This document shows positions 1 to 5,812 of a DNA stretch of 6,302 bases, one piece after another; position 1 is the first letter of the stretch, and every line of letters begins with the position of its first letter. The DNA is from Planctomycetales bacterium (lineage in GTDB: Bacteria > Planctomycetota > Planctomycetia > Planctomycetales > Planctomycetaceae): contig JAGVKR010000621.1 in assembly GCA_020050375.1 (NCBI GenBank), positions 1 to 6,302 of the forward strand, given 5' to 3'. Both the position numbers and the translations under genes were made by a program. Under the pieces are notes generated by a model. The model searched no databases and had not been told where the DNA came from. It worked only from the letters and a program-made list of their open reading frames with translations.

Positions 1-17
1 CGACGCTCTTCCGATCT
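1..17 (+). other. Illumina TruSeq adapter remnant at the contig end (not genomic)
   Basis: The first 17 bases, CGACGCTCTTCCGATCT, are identical to the 3' end of the Illumina TruSeq universal adapter. Read on the minus strand they give AGATCGGAAGAGCGTCG, the familiar adapter read-through. On that strand the PSD1 gene runs NTPLQA and then turns into adapter-encoded residues, where PSD1 proteins normally continue NTPLQAL. Genomic sequence therefore starts at about position 18. A 17-base exact match at the very end of a contig is very unlikely to be chance. Confidence 0.95.
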
Positions 18-3000
18 GCCTGGAGCGGTGTGTTGGTGCGGATCCGGCGGACCGTGCACAACTCGCGGCTCGGTGCGTCGAACGTGGCCATTGAAGGATA
101 GGGAACCGTCCGCCGCCAAAGCGTATACAGCGCCCGCCGGTATTTGTCTTCGCCGGCGCTTGTCGCCCAGGTTCGCTCGCCGTTGAAGGCCGCCTGCCAC
201 AATCCGGGAGGCTGCGGCGGATAAACCGACGGCCCGTGCGACTTGCGGCTGAGAAGCCCGGCGAGTGCCAGCGCCTGGTCGCGAACCATCTCGGCTTCGA
301 GCCGAAACCGCGGCCCGCGCGTCAGCAATCGATTCCGCGGATCGGTCGCGATCGCCGCACTCGAAATCTGCGATGACTGTCGATACGTCGCCGAGGTGAC
401 GATCAGCATGAGCAGACGTTTCATGTCCCATCCACTTCCTCCCCCCCTTAGGAAGGGGGGGCCGGGGGGGGTCGCGCTGTCAGGGGCTTGAGGGGTCGCG
501 CTGACGAGCCCTGAGGATGGAGGATCGACGATCGACGATCGATTCCCTGCCGCGTCGTTCTCGATCCTCGATCCTCGATCTTCGATCCTCGGTTTCCGCC
601 CCTGAATCCCGAATCCTGAATCCTGAATCCTCGCGCCGGTCGCCTGCGACCCCCCCTGCCCCCCCTTCCTAAGGGGGGGAGTGGCGTCGGTCGGCTCCAT
701 GAATTCGACCGCCAGCCAATCGAGCAGCTCCGGGTGACTCGGCAATTCCCCCTGCGTTCCAAAATCTTCTTCGGTCTCGACGATCCCCGTGCCGAACAGT
801 TGCGACCAGAACCGGTTGACCGTCACGCGGGCGGTGAGCGGGTTGTTCCGATCGACGATCCACGCAGCCATTCCAAGCCGATCAGTGGCCGACCCCGCGG
901 GAAGCGGATGGAAGTTTGCGGGAACGCGCGCTTCGACGGCGTCGCCGGTCGTTTGAAAGTTCCCTTTGACCATCAGCTTCGTCGTGCGGCGTTTTTCGGC
1001 GGTCAGTTCGAGCATCACCGGGACGGTGGGAATCGCCGGCCGGGTCTTTTCGAGCTGGGCGATCTTGTCGCGCAACGACTGAAGCGCCGGCGCGATCGTC
1101 CGGTAGTATGCAGCGAGCTTCGCCGATTGCTCGGCCGTGCGCTGATCGCGCGTCTGATCAACGACGGCCAGAACATCAGCGGGAATCGAAACTCGCGGCA
1201 GAACGTTCGAATCGGTCGTCACCGACAGCCGGAACCTCCCAAGCGTGTAGTGCGGCGTTTCATACCGGTGTTCGAGAACGATCGTCAGGAGCGTCGAATC
1301 GAACGCGGGACGAGCCGCGTCCGGGATGAAATAAGCGACGTGCGGCTGTTGGACCTGCGGGGCAACCGCCCATCCGTTCTTTCGCAAGACGCGCGGAGCC
1401 AATGCGCTGTCGACCGCATGCTCGGCCTGGGAAAAATCGGCGAAAGCCTGCTTTAGAGTCGAGGGAGGCGCCGGGGGGAGCGGCGAAACATCGAGGGGGA
1501 GCGCGACCGGTTCCGGCCGATCGGCGTTTCCGGTGATCGCACTGAACCGCGAAAGAACAAAGTTGCCGTCCGGCGCCCGGCCCGAGCCGCCAGCCGGAAG
1601 CGATGCATCGGGAATCGCTTCAAGCCGATAGGCGGTGATCTTTCCCGGGGGAGCGAGAGCCGTCACCGTGTAGGCGTCCCATTCCATCTTGTTGCCTGTG
1701 ACGAGGAAGGATCCATCCTCTTTCCGTTCGAACGTCGACCCTCGTTCCGAATCGACTCGGTCGGGTTGAAGGACGATCCATTCGGGGGTCATTCGCATTG
1801 CCGACTCCCACTGCTCCTGAGCGACTGCCAGGGCAGAGTTCGGTGCGTCGATTTCCGCTTTCACGGCGGCAATCCCAGCATCGATTTCGCGAAGCTTCGA
1901 TTCGATATCGCGCGTCGGGGCGGGAATCGTGGGCGATTCGTCGGGCTGGTCGTTGTCGGCGGTCTGATTGAAGAAGGCGTAGAACTGATAGTATTCCGCC
2001 TGAGTCACCGGATCGAACTTGTGGTCGTGGCACTTCGCGCAGCCCATCGTCAGTCCCATCCAGACCTGCGTCGTCGTGTCGACGCGATCTTTGACAGCCG
2101 CCACGCGGAACTCCTCGTCGTCGGTTCCTCCTTCGGTATTCGTCATCGTGTTGCGATGGAAAGCGGTCGCGATCCGCTGATCGAGCGTCGCGCCCGGGAG
2201 CAGATCGCCGGCGAGTTGCTCGACCGTAAAACGATCGAACGGCAGATTGCGATTGAAGGCGTCGATCACCCAGTCGCGGTAGCGCCAAATCGTTCGCAGC
2301 GGGTCGGAACCGAGCCCTTTCGAATCGGCATATCGCGCGAGGTCGAGCCACAGCCGCGCCCAGCGTTCGCCGTACGCCGAGTCGTCGAGAAACCGGTCGA
2401 CGAGCCGTTCGTAGGCGCCGTCACTCGCATCGTCGACAAAGGCCTGCACTTCAGCCGGCGTCGGCGGAAGGCCCCGCAAATCGAAGCTCAGCCGGCGGAT
2501 GAGCGCGTAACGATCGGCTTCCGGCGACGGAGCCAAACCCGCCTGTTCCTGTCGGGCCAGCACGAAATAGTCGATCGGATTTCGCGGCCAGGCTTTTTCC
2601 TTGACCGCAGGAATGGCGGGCCGTTCGGGCTTCACGAACGACCAGTGCTTGGCATACGGCGCCCCCTCGGCAATCCAGCGCGTCAGCGTCTCGATCTGCT
2701 CGGGAGTGAGTTGATGCCCGAATGTCTTCGGCGGCATCCGTTCGGCGGCGTCGCGGCTCGTGATCCGCGCGTGCAGTTCGCTCTCGGCCGGTTTTCCGGG
2801 AACGATCGCCTTGGATCCGGTTTCGAGCTCCTTGAGGGCCGCGTCGCGCTCGTCGAGCCGCAGGCCGGCCTTGCGATGCCCGCCATCCGGTCCGTGACAG
2901 TTGTAGCACGCCTTCGACAGAATCGGCCGCACGTCCCGAATGTAGTCGACCTTAGGACGTGGCTCTTCCGCGGAAACAAGACCAGTCAGACAGCCGATGG

Positions 3001-3052
3001 CCAAGAGACAACAGGCCCCGGTGGTGCAAACAAGGATTCTGACGCGCACCAT
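18..3052 (-). CDS. PSCyt1-PSCyt2(DUF1549)-PSD1(DUF1553) planctomycete cytochrome-type protein, C-terminus missing
   Basis: Exported multidomain protein of the planctomycete PSCyt/PSD1 class; the haem-binding role is inferred from CxxCH motifs and the substrate is unknown. The frame is open without a stop from ATG 3052-3050 to the contig end, 1,012 residues before adapter. A signal peptide spans about residues 1-28 (cut VSA|EE; a weak lipobox ends at C21). PSCyt1 lies at about 40-130 with CYNCH at 49-53. PSCyt2/DUF1549 lies at about 157-363 with [28 protein letters not shown] and a second CxxCH, CAKCH at 338-342. A middle region (about 383-680) has helical stretches at both ends. PSD1 starts near 715, with [13 protein letters not shown] (737-749), [29 protein letters not shown] and NTPLQ (1007-1011). 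Residues 788-873 are a foreign repeat-encoded insert. GGAG at 3062-3065 stands 9 bases before the start and supports it. About 100 C-terminal residues are probably lost. Confidence 0.95.
439..470 (+). repeat. Left inverted arm of the composite element
   Basis: This arm matches the reverse complement of 650-681 at 31 of 32 positions; the single difference is at position 463 (C against A). Within the arm, C7-TT-AGG-AA-G7 forms its own hairpin of nine base pairs with a three-base loop, followed by CC and a further run of eight G. The G7-CC-G8 tract on the plus strand could fold as a G-quadruplex. Confidence 0.9.
468..503 (+). repeat. Short direct repeat GGGGTCGCGCTG, two copies at 24-bp spacing
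   Basis: The 12-mer GGGGTCGCGCTG occurs at 468-479 and again at 492-503. The first copy begins in the G-run of the left arm. In the gene's sense the two copies yield the recurring SAT-P / DSAT-P residues. It may mark a partial duplication of the inner edge of the arm. Confidence 0.7.
513..543 (-). repeat. Heptanucleotide tandem array C (GTCGATC on the coding strand)
   Basis: Plus-strand copies are GATGGAG (516-522), GATCGAC (523-529 and 530-536) and GATCGAT (537-543), with a leading GAG. The block pairs with the reverse complement of 560-590 at 26 of 31 positions, leaving a 16-base loop (544-559). It encodes part of [11 protein letters not shown] in the host protein. Confidence 0.8.
560..592 (-). 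repeat. Heptanucleotide tandem array B (GAGGATC on the coding strand)
   Basis: Copies of TCGATCC on the plus strand at 561-567, 568-574, 575-581 (TCGATCT) and 582-588, plus a partial copy. In the gene's sense the unit is GAGGATC, read as [11 protein letters not shown], in the same relative phase as array A (RIQDSGF against RIEDRGS). Positions 560-590 are an imperfect inverted copy of array C. Confidence 0.9.
601..630 (-). repeat. Heptanucleotide tandem array A (GGATTCA on the coding strand)
   Basis: Four and a third copies of CCTGAAT on the plus strand (601-607, 608-614, 615-621, 622-628, then CC); one copy has a single change (CCCGAAT). In the gene's sense the unit is GGATTCA, read as [10 protein letters not shown]. 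Because seven is not a multiple of three, the codon phase rotates and the peptide repeats every seven residues. Confidence 0.9.
650..681 (-). repeat. Right inverted arm of the composite element
   Basis: This is the inverted partner of 439-470, with 31 of 32 bases identical, and has the same internal C7-TT-AGG-AA-G7 hairpin when read on the minus strand. On the coding strand it is translated as [10 protein letters not shown], whereas the other arm is read in the opposite sense as [11 protein letters not shown]. Both arms therefore contribute codons to the host protein. Confidence 0.9.
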
Positions 3053-3086
3053 CACTGCAAGCTCCAGAGCGTCGGGAGAGAACAGA

Positions 3087-3461
3087 TCAACCAACTCTTA
3101 TCGTACCATCCGCCGAAGGGGGTCGAAGGCTCTGTGCATCGTGAATCCAAAGCGCGACGAACAACGGGATGAACGCCAGCGCGGCCCATTGGTAGCCAGT
3201 CAGGTGCAGCCACAGGCGGGCTTCCGGGCGGATGAATTCGGTGAGGAAGCGGTACACAAAGTACGAAATGAAATAGAGCTTGATCAACTGCCCGCGGAAG
3301 AGCCCGCTATTTTGAAGGATCGCCAGCACTGCGGCAGTGACAAAGTGAAACGCCGCTTCATAGAGTTGCGTTGGATGCCGCCGCCGCAGCACGACCGCCG
3401 TGACTATGGCGGTGAGCATGATCAGTGCGTAGGTGAGGCCGGGGAGAGGCTTGAGTATCAT
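3087..3461 (-). CDS. Lgt-like membrane protein, C-terminal half only
   Basis: This 124-residue membrane protein resembles the C-terminal half of prolipoprotein diacylglyceryl transferase, which transfers diacylglycerol from phosphatidylglycerol to lipobox cysteines. RHPTQLYEA lies at 28-36, and YRFLTEFIRPE (70-80) matches the family's RF..E..R motif containing the essential Arg of E. coli Lgt (R239). Hydrophobic segments lie near 8-26, 38-54, 60-74 and 90-106. Full-length Lgt is about 260-290 residues. The parts carrying the catalytic His (H103) and the GR..N signature around R143 are missing, and extending the frame upstream gives no Lgt-like sequence. It is therefore probably not a working Lgt alone: either a decayed copy or a repurposed domain. 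The ATG overlaps the preceding stop (ATGA), and 34 bases separate its stop from the PSCyt gene. Confidence 0.75.
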   Translation of the reverse strand: MILKPLPGLTYALIMLTAIVTAVVLRRRHPTQLYEAAFHFVTAAVLAILQNSGLFRGQLIKLYFISYFVYRFLTEFIRPEARLWLHLTGYQWAALAFIPLFVALWIHDAQSLRPPSADGTIRVG

Positions 3462-3751
3462 TTCGGAGCCGACGGGGGTTCGTTCCAGAACAATTTCAGC
3501 AGCCCCGCAGCCGCTAACATGGCCGCGATGGACCCGAGAGCGATTCCGACATCACGGTTGCGTGTGTCCGTACTGATAACCGTTGCGGCGCACGTCGCCA
3601 GAAATGCGGTGCCAGTCCCGGTGATGGTGAAGAACACGGCGAGCGTTGTCCCCAGGAAGGTACGCGCCGGTGTTCGACGCGACGCTGGTGGAGGCTTCAC
3701 AGCTTCCACGTTCCGCTCAAGCCGATTTTCCTTGTCAGGCCTTGAGATCAT
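3458..3751 (-). CDS. Small two-helix membrane protein of unknown function
   Basis: I do not recognise a family. The 97-residue product has a basic, hydrophilic N-terminal part (residues 1-31, with Arg and Lys rich in RTPAR just before the membrane), a hydrophobic helix at about 32-58 (TFLGTTLAVFFTITGTGTAF onward), a short charged loop (TDTRNRD) and a second helix at about 68-88, ending EPPSAPK. The positive-inside rule suggests both termini in the cytoplasm. The stop TGA overlaps the ATG of the Lgt-like gene as ATGA, which suggests translational coupling. The ATG at 3751-3749 is preferred, but an in-frame GTG at 3784-3782 would add 11 residues; neither has a clear Shine-Dalgarno site. Confidence 0.6.
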   Translation of the reverse strand: MISRPDKENRLERNVEAVKPPPASRRTPARTFLGTTLAVFFTITGTGTAFLATCAATVISTDTRNRDVGIALGSIAAMLAAAGLLKLFWNEPPSAPK

Positions 3752-3784
3752 AAATTCAGGGCGAGGAAACCTGGCGCATATCAC

Positions 3785-3897
3785 GCGCGATTTCGACGGG
3801 TGTGGAATTCAACCGCGTTCCTGACCACGTTTCCATTGCTGCCGGGAGAAAGTAAGATCGGCAAGCGATTTGTCCGCTGCCCCCCACTCGAGGCCTC
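3785..3897. promoter_or_regulatory. Divergent intergenic region between the membrane-protein unit and the esterase gene
   Basis: The minus-strand unit and the plus-strand esterase are transcribed away from this 113-base gap, so both promoters should lie here or just inside the first genes. I find no convincing paired -35/-10 boxes on either strand. The only clear signal is GAGG at 3890-3893, a ribosome-binding site for the esterase. The assignment rests on gene orientation alone. Confidence 0.4.
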
Positions 3898-4818
3898 ATG
3901 ATGATCCGCACTGTCGCCGTTTTGCCGTCTCATCGTCGATTTGGGCCCTGCCTGCTGCTGGCCGCTTGTCTGCTGAACAGCGCCGTCTTCGCGGCCGACG
4001 ACTACCAGCTTGGCCCCGATTCGATGGTTCAGGACGGGGTTCCGCAGGGAACAGTCACCAAGTTGCAGTGGAAGAGCGACAAGATCTTCGCCGGCACAGA
4101 GCGGGATTACTGGGTCTATGTTCCCAAGCAATACGACGGTTCGCAGCCGGCGTGCGTGATGGTCTTTCAGGATGGGGGCTCGTATCTCGATCCGAAAAAG
4201 TTTTTCCGCGCGAACGTCGTCTTCGACAACCTGATCCACAAGAAGGCGATGCCGATCACGATCGGCGTGTTCATCAACCCCGGCAACATTCCCGCGGCGG
4301 CCCCCGATCAGAAGCCGCGCAGCAATCGCAGCTTCGAATACGATTCGCTGGGAGACCAGTATGCGCGGTTCGTTTTGGAAGAAATCCTTCCCGAGGTGGG
4401 GAAGCAATACAAGCTGACCAATGATCCCGAAGGGCGGGCGATCTGCGGCATCAGCTCGGGGGGGATCTGCGCCTGGACTGTCGCCTGGGAGCGCCCCGAG
4501 GCGTTCCGCAAAGTCCTCTCGCACGTCGGCAGCTTCACCAACATTCGCGGAGGGCATGTTTACCCGGCCCTGATTCGCAAAACCGAGCGCAAGCCGATCC
4601 GCGTCTTTTTGCAGGAGGGGGCCAACGATCTCGACAACGTCCACGGGAGCTGGCCGCTGGCCAATCAGGAGATGGCCGCCTCCCTCAAGTTCGCCAAATA
4701 CGACTACCGCTTCGAATACGGCGACGGCGGCCACAACGACAAGCACGGCGGTGCGCTGTTGCCCGAGTCGCTCAAGTGGTTGTGGCGGGATTACAAGCCG
4801 GCGGTGGCGGCGAAGTGA
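3898..4818 (+). CDS. Secreted alpha/beta-hydrolase esterase (PF00756 / enterochelin-esterase-like)
   Basis: Likely serine esterase exported from the cytoplasm. The 306-residue product has a basic N-region, then a hydrophobic core and a probable type I cleavage near VFA|ADD (about residue 32). The nucleophile elbow is GISSG at 184-188, with Ser186 as nucleophile. Asp244 in EGANDLDN and His279 in GDGGHND complete a plausible triad. Other family features are YWVYVPKQYDG (71-81), VFQDGG (89-94), FINPGN (125-130), the YDSLGDQYARF segment (148-158) and LKWLWRDY near the end. Length is normal for a single-domain member. Two ATGs lie in tandem; GAGG at 3890-3893 is 4 bases before the first and 7 before the second (3901), so the second may be the real start. 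The substrate cannot be read from the sequence; carbohydrate esters are the likeliest guess. LAAC at 21-24 resembles a lipobox but leaves a very short hydrophobic core. Confidence 0.9.
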   Translation: MMIRTVAVLPSHRRFGPCLLLAACLLNSAVFAADDYQLGPDSMVQDGVPQGTVTKLQWKSDKIFAGTERDYWVYVPKQYDGSQPACVMVFQDGGSYLDPKKFFRANVVFDNLIHKKAMPITIGVFINPGNIPAAAPDQKPRSNRSFEYDSLGDQYARFVLEEILPEVGKQYKLTNDPEGRAICGISSGGICAWTVAWERPEAFRKVLSHVGSFTNIRGGHVYPALIRKTERKPIRVFLQEGANDLDNVHGSWPLANQEMAASLKFAKYDYRFEYGDGGHNDKHGGALLPESLKWLWRDYKPAVAAK

Positions 4819-4841
4819 TGCGATCAGCGATCCTGCCTTAT

Positions 4842-4939
4842 CAGGCTGTTGAAAAACGGGGACTGGCTCCGACACACGTTCATTTTCCTCGCGATTTTGG
4901 CGTATCGGTCGGTGCCTGTCCCCCTTTTTCAACACGCTG
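4842..4939. mobile_element. MITE-like element with 32-bp terminal inverted repeats and TTAT duplication
   Basis: A 98-bp non-coding element lies between the esterase and Uma2 genes. Its ends, 4842-4873 and 4908-4939, are inverted repeats matching at 27 of 32 positions, starting CAGGCTGTTGAAAAACGGGG and CAGCGTGTTGAAAAAGGGGG respectively. A 34-base centre separates them. The tetramer TTAT stands immediately outside both ends (4838-4841 and 4940-4943), as expected of a target-site duplication. There is no room for a transposase, so it would have been mobilised in trans. The GGGGACtGGCtCC / GGTGCCTGTCCCC arms recall the palindromic repeats associated with REP-associated tyrosine transposases, but that link is from memory. 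Transcribed, the arms would form a long hairpin that could also affect readthrough from the esterase. Confidence 0.75.
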
Positions 4940-4989
4940 TTATGGTTCCGTTCTCGAACTTGGGGATACACGGGCACTACTCAATCTGA

Positions 4990-4995
4990 CATAAT
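4990..4995 (+). promoter_or_regulatory. Candidate -10 box for the Uma2 gene
   Basis: CATAAT matches the TATAAT consensus at five of six positions in a locally AT-richer stretch, 53 bases before the Uma2 start and just downstream of the MITE-like element. No good -35 hexamer stands 16-18 bases upstream, so the call is weak. Confidence 0.3.
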
Positions 4996-5047
4996 AGATG
5001 GTCGGGATGACATTGAAGTTCCAGCGATTTGCCGAACGAGGTTTCTC

Positions 5048-5770
5048 ATGTCGACTCAGCTCAAATCGGAATTGAAATCGCCACATCCGATCGAGGGCGT
5101 TTCCGATCCCATCATCCCTCCCCTGGAGGTCGGAGATCACCTGTCGCGCGACGAGTTTGAGCGACGATACGAAGCGATGCCTGACATCAAGAAGGCCGAA
5201 TTGATCGAAGGAGTCGTGTATATGCCGTCGCCCGTTTCGGCCCAGAATCACGGCGAACCACATTTCGACGTCATTGGTTGGCTGGCACAGTACCGTGCCA
5301 AAACACCGGGCGTGCACGGCGGCGACAATACGACCGTTCGGCTTGATCTCGATAACGAGCCCCAGCCCGATGCGTATCTGCGCATTCTGGCGGAATTCGG
5401 TGGGCGGACCAGGACAGTCGACGGATTCGTAGAAGGTCCACCCGAGTGGATTGGAGAAATTGCAGCCAGCAGCGCCAGTTACGACTTGCACGGCAAGTTG
5501 AACGCTTATCGCCGCAACGGCATTCGTGAATATCTTGTCTGGCGCGTGTTGGATAAGTCGATCGACTGGCATGTTCTCCGCGGCGGGCAGTACGAGAAGC
5601 TGTCCCTGGGAGCAGACGGCATTTACCGGAGCGAAGTCTTTCCCGGTTTGTGGCTCGATGCGGCCGCGTTGATTCGTCGCGATCTCGGGCGCGTGCTCGA
5701 TGTTTTGCAAGCGGGCCTCGCCAGTGAGGAACATGCGCGTTTTGTGGAAACACTCAACAAGAAGCAGTGA
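5048..5770 (+). CDS. Uma2 family endonuclease-like protein (DUF820, PD-(D/E)XK fold)
   Basis: This 240-residue cytoplasmic protein belongs to the Uma2/DUF820 family (PF05685), predicted restriction-endonuclease-like nucleases of unknown biological role that are strongly expanded in cyanobacteria and planctomycetes. The core order is visible: an N-terminal LSRDEFERRYE segment, AELIEGVVYMPSPVSAQNHG at 50-69, PQPDAYL with Asp108, EIAASSASYD with Glu137 and Asp146, then Lys150 and AYRRNGIREYLVW at 153-165. Asp108, Glu137 and Lys150 are the likely metal-binding and catalytic positions, so it looks intact. Residues 1-25 and the last 25 or so are less conserved in character. GAGG at 5038-5041, six bases before the ATG, fixes the start. 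No partner toxin, methylase or transposase is adjacent. The gene is flanked by an esterase and a lactonase-like gene on the same strand, and follows the MITE-like element. Confidence 0.92.
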   Translation: MSTQLKSELKSPHPIEGVSDPIIPPLEVGDHLSRDEFERRYEAMPDIKKAELIEGVVYMPSPVSAQNHGEPHFDVIGWLAQYRAKTPGVHGGDNTTVRLDLDNEPQPDAYLRILAEFGGRTRTVDGFVEGPPEWIGEIAASSASYDLHGKLNAYRRNGIREYLVWRVLDKSIDWHVLRGGQYEKLSLGADGIYRSEVFPGLWLDAAALIRRDLGRVLDVLQAGLASEEHARFVETLNKKQ

Positions 5771-5812
5771 TGACGGAGTTTTGATTACGCCGTTCCACAA
5801 CAAAGGAGTGTC

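Larger units (their letters stand above)
434..691 (-). mobile_element. Composite heptamer-repeat element inserted in frame in the PSD1 domain
   Basis: PSD1 proteins normally pass from LAVEFMEP to [21 protein letters not shown] with at most a few residues between. Here 86 codons of low-complexity sequence intervene. The insert has near-identical 32-bp inverted arms (439-470 and 650-681), and between them three heptanucleotide arrays at 601-630, 560-592 and 513-543. It stays in frame and has no stop in the host frame. It encodes a charged, Gly/Pro/Arg-rich and probably disordered stretch with [10 protein letters not shown] near one end, RIQDSGF and RIEDRGS in the middle and PPFLRGGG near the other end. 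No transposase is encoded, and I see no target duplication. The exact edges are uncertain: the outer limits given are those of the extra codons, while the recognisable element is 439-681. It resembles in concept the Rickettsia palindromic elements and the cyanobacterial STRR heptamers, but I cannot assign it to a named family. Confidence 0.8.

Noticed and set aside
513..630. CRISPR array
   Set aside because: The repeats are 7 bases long and directly adjacent, without unique spacers, and no cas gene is present.
434..691. Insertion that splits the gene into two pseudogene halves
   Set aside because: The frame continues without a stop through the insert and resumes exactly in conserved PSD1 sequence. 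Only a homopolymer error in the C or G runs would change this.
1766..3172. Long plus-strand open frame opposite the PSCyt gene (468 codons)
   Set aside because: It is the antisense shadow of the PSCyt1-PSCyt2 region. The minus strand shows clear conserved motifs throughout, while this translation is Arg-rich and resembles no family.
3836..3858. Promoter TTGCTG with TAAGAT upstream of the esterase
   Set aside because: The boxes are only 11 bases apart and TAAGAT matches the consensus at four of six positions.
3898..3969. Lipoprotein signal (LAAC) in the esterase
   Set aside because: The hydrophobic stretch before the cysteine is too short, and hydrophobicity continues past it to a good type I site near VFA|ADD.
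4842..4939. Classical Rho-independent terminator for the esterase
   Set aside because: The T-run lies inside the inverted arm rather than after the stem, and the 32-bp arms with flanking TTAT copies fit a mobile element better. A termination side effect remains possible.
3781..4977. Minus-strand open frame of 398 codons opposite the esterase
   Set aside because: The plus strand has a signal peptide, a GxSxG motif and a ribosome-binding site. The reverse translation has no recognisable domain and runs through the MITE-like element.
4940..5803. Minus-strand open frame of 287 codons opposite the Uma2 gene
   Set aside because: It is a codon-bias shadow of the intact Uma2 gene on the plus strand, with no recognisable motifs.
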